Below, piece by piece: positions 46,028 to 53,887 of a stretch of 64,000 bases of DNA (positions are counted from its first letter, which is position 1; the number at the start of each line of letters is the position of its first letter). The position numbers and the translations under genes are program-made. The stretch is taken from positions 682,001 to 746,000 of the forward strand of contig NZ_JAHVHW010000007.1 of NCBI RefSeq assembly GCF_019802055.1, read 5' to 3'. Under the pieces are notes generated by a model. The model saw only the letters and a program-made list of their open reading frames with translations. It ran no database searches and had not been told where the DNA came from. Origin of the DNA: Ferrimonas balearica (lineage in GTDB: Bacteria; Pseudomonadota; Gammaproteobacteria; Enterobacterales; Shewanellaceae).

Positions 46028-47500
46028 ATGGGGCAATCGATCCACCGGACGGCATTCAGCCGGGAAGACCACCAGCGTTTTGCCCGGCAGCTTCATCGAG
46101 ATCTGGAAACTCTGGAAGCGCTACTGGCCACCCCAGGGTGGGGCGTGGGCCCTCGCACTCTGGGGGCCGAGCTGGAGCTTTATCTGACGGACCCGAAGGG
46201 GCGACCGGTGCCGCGCAATCAGGAGGTGTTGGCGCTGGCAGGGGATCCCCTGCTGACCGAGGAACTCAACCGATTCAATCTGGAGTACAACTGCCCCTAC
46301 ACCGAATGTCAGGGGGCGCCCTTTTCCTGGCTCAGGGAGAAGATCGACCACCGTCTGAGCACGTTGCGCGATCTGGTGGCCCCCAAACAGATTCTGGTAA
46401 CGCCCATCGGCATTCTGCCCACCCTGACCGAAGACGACTTCGGCCTTCACTCCATGACCGATACTCCTCGCTATCATGCCTTGACTCAGATCCTGACCCG
46501 CGCACGGGGTGGTCCGTTTCAGATCTGCATCAGCGGCACCGAGCGCCTGGTGATGAGCGCCGATGACATGACTCTGGAGGGAGCCAACACCTCGTTCCAG
46601 ATGCATCTGAAGGTGGCCCCTGCCGAGTTTGCCGCCTGGTACAACGCCATCCAGATCGCTTCCGCCTTTGCCCTGGCGCTGGGGGCCAACTCCCCGGTGT
46701 TTCTGGGCCGCAGACTCTGGCATGAAACCCGGGTGCCACTGTTTAAGCAGTCCATCGATTGCCGCAACCTGTGCCAAATGAACTGGCAACCCCCGGCCCG
46801 GGTGTCGTTTGGCAAAGGCTATGTGCGGAGCAGTGCGCTTGAACTGTTCCGTCAGGGCGTCAGCCTTCAGCCTGTGCTGCTGCCGGAGTGTGATGAAACC
46901 GAGACCGTAAAGCCGGGTTGTGGCCCGGCGCTGAGCGCATTGCGGCTGCACCACGGTACGGTGTGGAGCTGGAACCGTGCGGTTTATGATGATGCCGGTG
47001 GTGGCCATCTGAGAATCGAACTTCGCAGTCTGCCCGCCGGGCCAACCTCACTCGACATGCTGGCCAATGGCGCTCTGACTCTGGGGCTTGCCCAGGCGCT
47101 GATGCCGGAACTGGACCGGCTGATGGACACCCTGCCTTTCGAGTTTGCCGAGTACAACTTCTATCGCGCGGCACAAAGGGGGATCCATACCCAACTGCTC
47201 TGGCCCAATGGTCAGGGCAACCTGGATGAGATCCCCGTGTTACGCCTGTTACCAGAATTGGTGGACAAGGCAGAACAGGGGCTGTTTGAGATGGGCATCG
47301 ACGTCCCGGAGGCCGCCACACTGATGGCGGTACAACGTGAACGGGTAGAGAGAAAACAGACCGGTGCCACCTGGCAGTTGAGCTGCCTGGAGCGGCTGGA
47401 AGCCAACAGCAATCGGCAAGAGGCCCTGTCCAGAATGTTTGCGCACTATCGGCGTCACAGTGATACCGGTGAGCCGGTGGCGCGATGGAGTTGCCCATGA
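46028..47500 (+). CDS. Glutamate-cysteine ligase family 2 (GCS2) protein
   Basis: A 490-residue protein of the GCS2/carboxylate-amine ligase group. The metal/ATP motif GAELELYL is at 47-54, with later family elements GANTSFQMHLKV, ALALGANSPVFLG and HLRIELRSLPAGPT. GCS2 enzymes join an amine or cysteine to the gamma-carboxyl of glutamate or to related acids. The substrate is not assignable; a glutathione role is possible, but the gene overlaps an aspartoacylase-like hydrolase, which classical GshA genes do not. The start at 46028 (MGQSIHRT) is preceded by GGGGGGAGAAGC. It is the first gene of a two-gene unit. Confidence 0.8.
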   Translation: MGQSIHRTAFSREDHQRFARQLHRDLETLEALLATPGWGVGPRTLGAELELYLTDPKGRPVPRNQEVLALAGDPLLTEELNRFNLEYNCPYTECQGAPFSWLREKIDHRLSTLRDLVAPKQILVTPIGILPTLTEDDFGLHSMTDTPRYHALTQILTRARGGPFQICISGTERLVMSADDMTLEGANTSFQMHLKVAPAEFAAWYNAIQIASAFALALGANSPVFLGRRLWHETRVPLFKQSIDCRNLCQMNWQPPARVSFGKGYVRSSALELFRQGVSLQPVLLPECDETETVKPGCGPALSALRLHHGTVWSWNRAVYDDAGGGHLRIELRSLPAGPTSLDMLANGALTLGLAQALMPELDRLMDTLPFEFAEYNFYRAAQRGIHTQLLWPNGQGNLDEIPVLRLLPELVDKAEQGLFEMGIDVPEAATLMAVQRERVERKQTGATWQLSCLERLEANSNRQEALSRMFAHYRRHSDTGEPVARWSCP

Positions 47501-48540
47501 GCCTGCAGTTCAATACCGATTGGCCCACAGCGGAGGAGTGGGAGCGAGGACTGATGGAGTGGCTTCATCAGCAAGCGGGACCGAGCTGGCTGACCTGGCC
47601 CGGCCGGGATCCCTCCCGTCATCGTGTGGTGGTGACGCTGCTGCATGGCAATGAACCCTCTGGTCTGAAAGCGCTGTGGCAGCTGATGGCAGATCCACCT
47701 TCCTGCGCGGTGACCAGCCACTTTTGCATCGCCAACCTCAAGTCCGCGCAGTTGGAAGGCGGTTTTGTTCATCGCTATCGCCCCGGCCATCCGGATCTGA
47801 ACCGCTGTTTTGGTCGCGCCGGACAGGGGGAGGAGTACGAACTGGCGGCGGCCATTGAGGCCCGAATCCAGGCGCTGCAGCCGGAAGCGGTGGTGGATCT
47901 CCACAACACCTCGGGCAGCGGGCCCAGCTTTGCGGTCACCATCGCGGATACGCCAGCCCATCGCGCCCTGGCCGAACGGTTTACTGAGCGCCTATTGCGT
48001 ACCCGGGTTCGACTGGGCGCCCTGATGGAACTGACCACACCACAGTGCCCCATCATCACCATCGAGTGCGGCGGAGCGATGGATCCCGCTTCCGACGAAG
48101 TGGCACGGGCAGGATTACAGCGCTTTTTGAGCGAAGCTCCGTTGCTGGATGAGGAGCAGGGCGATTGGCCCCTGGACCTGTTGTTTGATCCGGTTCGGGT
48201 CCAGTTAGTGCCGGGCGGGCAGATCGGCTATGCCTATACCCCCTTGGCAGAGCGGGATCTGGTACTGCCGCCGGACATCGAGCGTCTGAACTTTGGCTGG
48301 CTGGAGGCGGACACTACCCTGGGCTGGCTCGGCGAGCGAGGTCTCGAGGCGCTACGACTGTCCGATGGAATCGGGCGGCCAGAGGTGGACGCCCTGTTTT
48401 ATCAGGAGGGCAATGAGTTGCGCCTGCGCCGTCCCAGCAAGCTGTTTATGATCACGACGGATCCTGGCATCGCGCTGTCGGATTGTCTCTTCTATATGGT
48501 GGCGGCGGAACCCAGCGTAAAAAATTACGCAAGTGACTGA
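47497..48540 (+). CDS. Aspartoacylase/succinylglutamate desuccinylase-like zinc hydrolase A
   Basis: A 347-residue M14-fold amidohydrolase. Zinc ligands H50 and E53 are in LLHGNEPSG, and H136 is in VVDLHNTSG; DLNRCF (near 100-105) matches the substrate-binding motif of aspartoacylase, and the catalytic Glu is E190 in IITIECGG. All key residues are therefore present. Such enzymes remove an acyl group from N-acyl-aspartate or N-succinyl-glutamate. Overlap with the GCS2 gene (ATGA) implies a joint pathway in which the ligase makes and this enzyme breaks an amide, or successive steps. No ast catabolic genes are adjacent. Confidence 0.85.
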   Translation: MSLQFNTDWPTAEEWERGLMEWLHQQAGPSWLTWPGRDPSRHRVVVTLLHGNEPSGLKALWQLMADPPSCAVTSHFCIANLKSAQLEGGFVHRYRPGHPDLNRCFGRAGQGEEYELAAAIEARIQALQPEAVVDLHNTSGSGPSFAVTIADTPAHRALAERFTERLLRTRVRLGALMELTTPQCPIITIECGGAMDPASDEVARAGLQRFLSEAPLLDEEQGDWPLDLLFDPVRVQLVPGGQIGYAYTPLAERDLVLPPDIERLNFGWLEADTTLGWLGERGLEALRLSDGIGRPEVDALFYQEGNELRLRRPSKLFMITTDPGIALSDCLFYMVAAEPSVKNYASD

Positions 48541-48584
48541 TTTACTGTCTAAGGTTAGGGCGATACGTGTATCGGGAGAGAATC

Positions 48585-49436
48585 ATGAACCGCCTGCTAA
48601 CCCTGCCATCTGTCACGCTGGCATTGTCACTCGTCACCACTGCCGCCAATGCGGGGACCTTTCCTATTTGGGGCGAGGAGGCGGCGGCCAGAGGATATGA
48701 GTTACCGCGAACCTACGGATTGACCCTCAGCGCCATGGACATCGACCAGCCACTGGTCATTGATGAGATCCGACTGACTGACCCCAATGGCATTCTGGAG
48801 CAACTGGTGGCGGTTGAGGGGGATCGGGCCGACCAGGAATCTCAGACCTACACCCTGCGCGGTGACATGTGGCTGTTTCCGTTTCTGAACCTGTACGCGC
48901 TGGTCGGTTACACCGAGGGCACCAGTGAAGCGATGGTGGACCCTTTTGTGGGGGGCCAACCGGTAACCGAAGAATCAGTACTGTTTCCCCTGGATTTTAA
49001 CGGCACCACCTATGGCGGGGGCCTGACACTGGCTTATGGTATTGGCAACTGGTGGGCGGCGTTGGACAGCAACTACACCTTTACCGACCTCAATATCATC
49101 GACGGTGAAATAGAAGCCTTTACCTCATCTCCCCGGCTGGGTTATCGCTGGCCAATGGGGGTTCATGAGTATCGCTTGTGGGTGGGCGCCATGTACCAGG
49201 ATGTGGAGCAAACCTTTGAGGGGAAGCTCTCCAATCTGGGACTGGGGGGAGGCTTGAGCGAACTGCTGCAGACCATCGCCCCGGATGGCCGCTTTATCGT
49301 GCAGCAGCATCTGGTGTCGCCCTGGAATACGCTGGTGGGTGCCATGTATGTCTATGACCGGCACTGGGAGTTTATCCTGGAGGGGGGCTTTGGCGACCGT
49401 GACTCCATCTTCTTCTCCACCGGGTATCGTTTCTGA
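48585..49436 (+). CDS. Outer-membrane beta-barrel protein, unknown
   Basis: A 283-residue exported protein: signal peptide (ends ANAG), then a beta-rich barrel pattern with many aromatic girdle residues and the C-terminal FSTGYRF, whose Phe marks outer-membrane barrels. I do not recognise the family. It starts 45 bases after the aspartoacylase-like gene on the same strand, so it may belong to that unit. GGGAGAG precedes the ATG at 48585. Confidence 0.78.
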   Translation: MNRLLTLPSVTLALSLVTTAANAGTFPIWGEEAAARGYELPRTYGLTLSAMDIDQPLVIDEIRLTDPNGILEQLVAVEGDRADQESQTYTLRGDMWLFPFLNLYALVGYTEGTSEAMVDPFVGGQPVTEESVLFPLDFNGTTYGGGLTLAYGIGNWWAALDSNYTFTDLNIIDGEIEAFTSSPRLGYRWPMGVHEYRLWVGAMYQDVEQTFEGKLSNLGLGGGLSELLQTIAPDGRFIVQQHLVSPWNTLVGAMYVYDRHWEFILEGGFGDRDSIFFSTGYRF

Positions 49437-49453
49437 TATTCACAGGTTGTCAC

Positions 49454-49489
49454 AACCAAGACGCCCGGCATAAGCCGGGTGTCTTGGTT
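49454..49489. terminator. Long hairpin terminator, convergent genes
   Basis: A stem of about 15 pairs (ACCAAGAC-CCCGGC with GCCGGG-GTCTTGGT, ATAA loop) between convergent stops at 49436 and 49499. T-tracts are weak. A small hairpin GGTTGTCACAACC precedes it. Confidence 0.65.
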
Positions 49490-49498
49490 TGGGGGCGA

Positions 49499-50605
49499 CT
49501 ACAGCGCTTCGGTGTGGGTCAGAAACTTGTACAGCTCAGTGCCCTGCTGCGCATTGGCCGAGGCAAAGTGCAATACCGGCACCGCATCGCAGGGCAAACT
49601 GACCTCCGTAAACAGCGGGGTGTCCTGACCGAGCCGGTCGTAGTGCCAAATCCTCACCACCGGCGCCCCGGCGGGCACCGGTTGCCCAAGGGGAGCCAGG
49701 TATTCAATCTGCCCGGCGCAGGGGCTGTACAGCGCCCGGTAGTGTTCCAGGGCACAGGCATATTGGGTTTCCGGCGCCACGTTATGGGTACCCTCAGGCC
49801 AGCAACCCATCACTTCCAGGTAGCGGGCAATGCCCGCCGCATCCCGCTCGGCCTGGGCGATATCCAACTTCTCCTGGCTGCCCAATTCCAGGGTAAAGGC
49901 GTCAACCTGTACCGGGAAGGTTCGGCCCAGCTCGGCAAACTGCTGTGACAGTTGCCACCAGGGGCTGAATGCCGCCTCATCCATGGCGCCGCCAAAGTCG
50001 CTGGGCATCACAATGTTGAGGGGGATATTGAAGCGGTGCGCCCGGGCGCGGGCGTACTCAGGAACATAGAGGTGTCGTGCGCTGATGGGGCCGGTGTGGA
50101 GATCCAGCACGATGTCCGCCTCCACCGCCATCTGTTGCAGGCGCAACGCCATGTGCTGACCGGTTTTCACGCCCCAGGGGGAATCCAGTCGGGCCGCCAG
50201 TTGGGCGGTCAACTGCTGACGGAATGCGTCGGTGACTTCGGTATCGCTGAGGTGGAGGTGAGTGTGGCAAAACGCCTCAATGTCACGGTTGTTGAAATGG
50301 TACTGGCGATTCCAGTTCTCCCCGCTGATGGGGTCGAAACGCCCCAGGGTAAACTCGCCGCTCTTCTGATTGATGCCGATGGGGTTGGCCAGAGGCACCA
50401 GAGTGATGTGGCCCTTCGGAGGGCGCGCACGGCATAAGGCCAGAAAGCGCTCTAGAACGGCGTTACCCTGAATCTCTGCGCCATGAACATTGGCCTGCAG
50501 GTAGACGCGTGGGCCGCCGGGCTGGCCCTCAACGGTGATAACGGGAACGCGGGCCGGTTCACCGCTGGGTTGCTGCCCGACCTCCAGATGACTGGTGCTG
50601 ATCAT
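49499..50605 (-). CDS. Aspartoacylase/succinylglutamate desuccinylase-like zinc hydrolase B
   Basis: A 368-residue M14-fold enzyme. H41 and E44 (NVHGAEIQG) and the His in VLDLHTGP are the zinc site; NWNRQYHF is the substrate motif and TLELGSQEK holds the catalytic Glu. It has a C-terminal beta-barrel lid region. It differs strongly from hydrolase A in this window (NWNRQ against DLNRCF), so the two are not recent duplicates. I start at 50605, where AGGA lies about seven bases upstream; longer in-frame readings enter the divergent promoter region. It is divergent from the DUF4442 gene. Confidence 0.83.
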   Translation of the reverse strand: MISTSHLEVGQQPSGEPARVPVITVEGQPGGPRVYLQANVHGAEIQGNAVLERFLALCRARPPKGHITLVPLANPIGINQKSGEFTLGRFDPISGENWNRQYHFNNRDIEAFCHTHLHLSDTEVTDAFRQQLTAQLAARLDSPWGVKTGQHMALRLQQMAVEADIVLDLHTGPISARHLYVPEYARARAHRFNIPLNIVMPSDFGGAMDEAAFSPWWQLSQQFAELGRTFPVQVDAFTLELGSQEKLDIAQAERDAAGIARYLEVMGCWPEGTHNVAPETQYACALEHYRALYSPCAGQIEYLAPLGQPVPAGAPVVRIWHYDRLGQDTPLFTEVSLPCDAVPVLHFASANAQQGTELYKFLTHTEAL

Positions 50606-50778
50606 CCTGTGATCCTGTGACTGAATGCGTGCCGCCTGTTGTATCACAGAACCGGCCAGGTTCATATGGACGTCCAGATGTCTCATCCAATCGGCACGCG
50701 GGAAGGTTGTGACATTGATCACGGCTTTGGGTAAGCTTGGCTTCAACAGGTAAGACCAGTAACAGCACAAGGATCGTT

Positions 50779-51270
50779 ATGTCCCAGTCTCACAACGACA
50801 ACTACGTTTTGCGCCTCTACCACAAGCTGAAGAACAAGCCCTTTGGCGGCTGGTTGTTCAGCCGGGCGTTGGCGGCCAAGGCCCCCTATTTCAAGACGGT
50901 TGGCGCCAATATTATCCAACTGGAACCGCATCGCTGCGAGTGCGTCATCCCCAAGCGTCGCGCCGTTGAGAACCATATCGGCACCGTGCATGTGATCGCC
51001 ATCTGCAACGGACTGGAGTTGTCCATGGGGGTCATGGCGGAAGCTTCAATCCCGAAACACCTGCGCTGGATCCCGAAAGGGATGAGCCTCGATTACACCG
51101 CCAAAGCGGGAAGCGATATCCGCTGTGTGGCCCGGGTTAACCCGGAAGACTGGAAGCCGGGGGATCTCGATGTGGAGGTGATTGCCTATGACGATCAGAA
51201 CATTGAGGTGGTGCGTGGCACCATCCGCCTCTGGATCAGTGAAAAGCCCGCAAAACCCAAGGCGGCCTGA
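50779..51270 (+). CDS. DUF4442 hotdog-fold (thioesterase-like) protein
   Basis: A 163-residue single-domain protein of the YiiD/DUF4442 hotdog type. The motif RRAVENHIGTVHVIAICNGLELSMG matches the helix and catalytic-region position of hotdog thioesterases. It probably hydrolyses acyl-CoA, substrate unknown. AAGGATC precedes the ATG at 50779. The following gene begins directly after its stop. Confidence 0.85.
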   Translation: MSQSHNDNYVLRLYHKLKNKPFGGWLFSRALAAKAPYFKTVGANIIQLEPHRCECVIPKRRAVENHIGTVHVIAICNGLELSMGVMAEASIPKHLRWIPKGMSLDYTAKAGSDIRCVARVNPEDWKPGDLDVEVIAYDDQNIEVVRGTIRLWISEKPAKPKAA

Positions 51271-51783
51271 GTGTTGATGGAGGGCCTGGGGTGCGAAGCG
51301 GCGGGATTCCGGGTGCACATGGGCAACCGGCCGCCGCTGATGCCGTTTGACCAGCCGCAGGGGGTGATGCCCCTGATCACCGGGGATATTGCCGCCATTA
51401 ATCAGGCGGGGGGCAACGGCTGGCGCAAGGTGTTCAGCGTGTACGCCAAACTGGTGTGGGCGCTCCCCCCTCATTGGCCACAGCGAACCAGGGACCGGTG
51501 TTGGCAGGCGTATCGCGATGGACGACTGCTGCAAAGCGGCAGTGGCACTGCGTTGCTGTTTTCCGACCCCGTTGCCCGGCCGGACGGAACACAGATCCTG
51601 ATGGGGAAGGGCTATGGTGAGGCTGCCGCCGAACGGGCGGGGATCCCCCTGACCTGGCTGGACCTCCACTTTGCCGTCAGCCCCGATGGCCGCACTATCC
51701 TCTGTCCCTACTTCGACTATCGCCAGTTAACCAACGAGCGAATTGAGCGCCTGGTCGGCTTGCTCAATCCGATACATCATTGA
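51271..51783 (+). CDS. Conserved hypothetical protein (possibly DUF6942)
   Basis: A 170-residue soluble protein with no signal or membrane segment. GNGWRKVFSVYAKLVWALP, WQAYRDGRLLQS and ILCPYFDYRQLTNERI look like strongly conserved blocks of a family of gammaproteobacterial unknowns; I think it is DUF6942 but cannot confirm. The start is uncertain: GTG 51271 abuts the previous stop, and ATG 51277 is an alternative. It is probably cotranscribed with the DUF4442 gene. Confidence 0.65.
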   Translation: MLMEGLGCEAAGFRVHMGNRPPLMPFDQPQGVMPLITGDIAAINQAGGNGWRKVFSVYAKLVWALPPHWPQRTRDRCWQAYRDGRLLQSGSGTALLFSDPVARPDGTQILMGKGYGEAAAERAGIPLTWLDLHFAVSPDGRTILCPYFDYRQLTNERIERLVGLLNPIHH

Positions 51784-51872
51784 ACTTGATAACTCGTTTC
51801 AGTAATTGGGTTTATCTGTTGGCTGCCGAGGGTAGAATAGCCACACCCTTTTAACGACCACGCATCCAACCT

Positions 51873-52658
51873 ATGTTGTCGGGCCAATCACGCTTCACTG
51901 CCAGTCTCTGCCGCAAAGCCTGTCTTACCATGCTGGCCGTGGGGATCTGCGCATGTCTCTACATCGCCAGTAATGGTGAGATGGAGCACCAGGCCTTCTC
52001 ATTACAGAGACTGGGAATTCTGGGTGTTGGCCTGATGTGTGTGGCTCTGATGCGGGGCGGAGAGATCACCACCAGCACGGTACACGCGGGCATGACGCTG
52101 AATTGGCGAGCATTGGGAAGGGTTCTGATTGGCAATCTGGTCGGAATCGCTCTGGTGCTGCTGGTCGCCACTTTGTTGGGTGCCGCGATGTGGCAACAGG
52201 GGCAGTGGGGACTGTCCGCACTGAACATTGCGCTGGTGAAGATTCACTACGGCTATTGGGAGTTAGTGGCGCTTGGTGTGTTGAGCAACATGGGCCTCTG
52301 CCTGGCGATCTGGCTCAGCCGGGTTGCAGAGGGCACGGTGCTGAAGTTGATGACGCTGTTTGCGCCGATCTGGCTGTTCCTGAATACCGGCATTGAGCAT
52401 GTGATGATCAACCTGATCCTGATCCCCATGGGCTTCGTCGTGCTCCATTTTGCACCGGAGGCATTCTGGTCCGTAACCCAGAGTGATCCCGGGCTCTATA
52501 CCGATCTGACCCTCACCAACCTGGTTTTCGATAACTTGCTGCCTGTGCTGCTGGGGAACCTGGTCGGAGGCTGGGGAATGATTGGATTGGTTCACCTCTG
52601 GCTGGATCGGGATGAACAGGATCCCCTCTTGCTGGACGAACTGGATGGCGAGAAGTAG
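51873..52658 (+). CDS. Divergent formate/nitrite (FNT) family channel
   Basis: A 261-residue membrane protein with six hydrophobic segments and FNT hallmarks: GGEITTSTVHAG (the FocA ADLFTSTV position) and the central-His motif GIEHVMINLILIPMG. It is diverged from FocA and shorter at the N-terminus. FNT channels pass formate, nitrite, hydrosulfide or lactate. It ends 32 bases from the LysR gene, which is convergent to it; a second FNT gene lies beyond. Confidence 0.85.
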   Translation: MLSGQSRFTASLCRKACLTMLAVGICACLYIASNGEMEHQAFSLQRLGILGVGLMCVALMRGGEITTSTVHAGMTLNWRALGRVLIGNLVGIALVLLVATLLGAAMWQQGQWGLSALNIALVKIHYGYWELVALGVLSNMGLCLAIWLSRVAEGTVLKLMTLFAPIWLFLNTGIEHVMINLILIPMGFVVLHFAPEAFWSVTQSDPGLYTDLTLTNLVFDNLLPVLLGNLVGGWGMIGLVHLWLDRDEQDPLLLDELDGEK

Positions 52659-52681
52659 CCGGGCTCAATCAGCCCGGCCGG
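52658..52681. terminator. Hairpin between convergent FNT and LysR genes
   Basis: Perfect stem GCCGGGCT/AGCCCGGC with a five-base loop; no T-run on either side. Confidence 0.45.
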
Positions 52682-52689
52682 TCAGACTC

Positions 52690-53595
52690 TCAGGCGCGCA
52701 GTGAGCGGCGCTTCTGGATGTGGCGTGCTTCCGCCATCAGACAGTCCCGCAGCGGATGCAGAGCGCTGTCCGCCCGCCAGATAAAGGAAAGACGACGCTC
52801 CATGTTCAGCTCCGGCACATTCAGACAAACCAGATCTCCCCGCGCTACGGCCGCTTCCACTTCCAGGTAGGGCAGGCAACTCAGGTAGTTTCCTTTGGCC
52901 ACCAGGGAACGAAGAATGCTGACCTGCTCATACTCGTGGCGAACATTCAGATTATCGATAAGCCCATGCAGGGCGGAATCAAAGATGGCCCGGGTGCCGG
53001 CGCCACGCTCACGTAATACCCAGTTGGCCTGCTCCATCTGAGTCAGGCTGATCCGCTCCAACTTGGCGTAGGGGTGGTGCTTACCCGCGACCACGGCCAG
53101 ATGGTCGTAACACCAGGTCTGCTGGGCGATACGGGCATCATCACAACGTCCCTCAATCACCCCCAGTTGGAAGCGGTGCTTCAATACACCCTCAATCACC
53201 GCCTCGGTGTTGGCCACATCCACCCGCACCTGTATTTCCGGAAAATCACTATCAATTCTGCTGATGAGTTCCGGTACCAGGTGTTCCGCGCCGGTCTGAC
53301 TGGCCCCCAGACGGATCTCACCGCTGAGCAAATGCTGACCGGAAAACCCCAGTTCAATCTGACGCGCGTCGCTGATCAGCGCCCGCGCTTTTGGCCGCAA
53401 CCACTGGCCCCAGTGGGTAAGAATCATGCGTTTACCCACCCGTTCAAACAGCGGGTGCCCCAGCATTTTCTCGAGCTGAGAGAGCGACATGCTGGTGGCG
53501 GACTGGGTCAGTGCCAGCTTATCCGCCGCCTGGCTGACGCTGCCTAAGGTGGCGATGGCATCAAATACCATCAGTTGCTTCAGGGTGTACTTCAT
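52690..53595 (-). CDS. LysR-family transcriptional regulator
   Basis: A 301-residue LysR protein: winged-helix HTH at 1-62 (LKQLMVFDAIATLGSVSQAADKLALTQSATSMSLSQLE) and a periplasmic-binding-like effector domain from about 90. The divergent FNT-CBS gene is the probable target, with a 17-bp palindrome between them. The effector is unknown; formate or a related anion is inferred from context. Confidence 0.92.
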   Translation of the reverse strand: MKYTLKQLMVFDAIATLGSVSQAADKLALTQSATSMSLSQLEKMLGHPLFERVGKRMILTHWGQWLRPKARALISDARQIELGFSGQHLLSGEIRLGASQTGAEHLVPELISRIDSDFPEIQVRVDVANTEAVIEGVLKHRFQLGVIEGRCDDARIAQQTWCYDHLAVVAGKHHPYAKLERISLTQMEQANWVLRERGAGTRAIFDSALHGLIDNLNVRHEYEQVSILRSLVAKGNYLSCLPYLEVEAAVARGDLVCLNVPELNMERRLSFIWRADSALHPLRDCLMAEARHIQKRRSLRA

Positions 53596-53830
53596 AAAGG
53601 GCAGTCGAAGACTTTTATTGGTTTAAGGCGGGTTCAACAGTGAACCGGCTGAAAGATCATGCCATATCCCCATCCCGCCGCCCATTTCGCCGGGTGAAAA
53701 CTGTGCACCGGGTCATCAGTTGAACTGATGGCGCATAGCAAAAGAATCAAATTTTTTTTGCGGCTTTCCCGCCGTAACGTGAATGGCGTCCGGAGTGGTT
53801 CCGGCAGATTGTGATCTGAGGAGTATTGCA
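53596..53830. other. Divergent control region LysR / FNT-CBS
   Basis: This 235-base region holds the palindrome at 53714-53730 and an AT-rich run (53745-53760) that could contain promoters. No other structure was seen. Confidence 0.5.
53714..53730. promoter_or_regulatory. 17-bp perfect palindrome, candidate LysR operator
   Basis: CATCAGTTGAACTGATG is a perfect palindrome about one central base and contains T-N11-A, the usual LysR-box spacing. It lies midway between the LysR and FNT-CBS genes. Confidence 0.6.
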
Positions 53831-53887
53831 ATGAAAAATCCAACCGAGCGCACGTCGGGCGTGCATCAGGGAGAAGATTCATGCTGA
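53831..53887 (+). CDS. Leader ORF overlapping FNT-CBS start
   Basis: An 18-residue frame (MKNPTERTSGVHQGEDSC). GAGGAG lies seven bases upstream of the ATG, one of the best ribosome sites in the window. Its stop overlaps the FNT start at 53881 by seven bases, which would couple translation. It is not similar to any leader peptide I know. It might instead mark an alternative N-terminus if a frame error exists. Confidence 0.4.
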   Translation: MKNPTERTSGVHQGEDSC

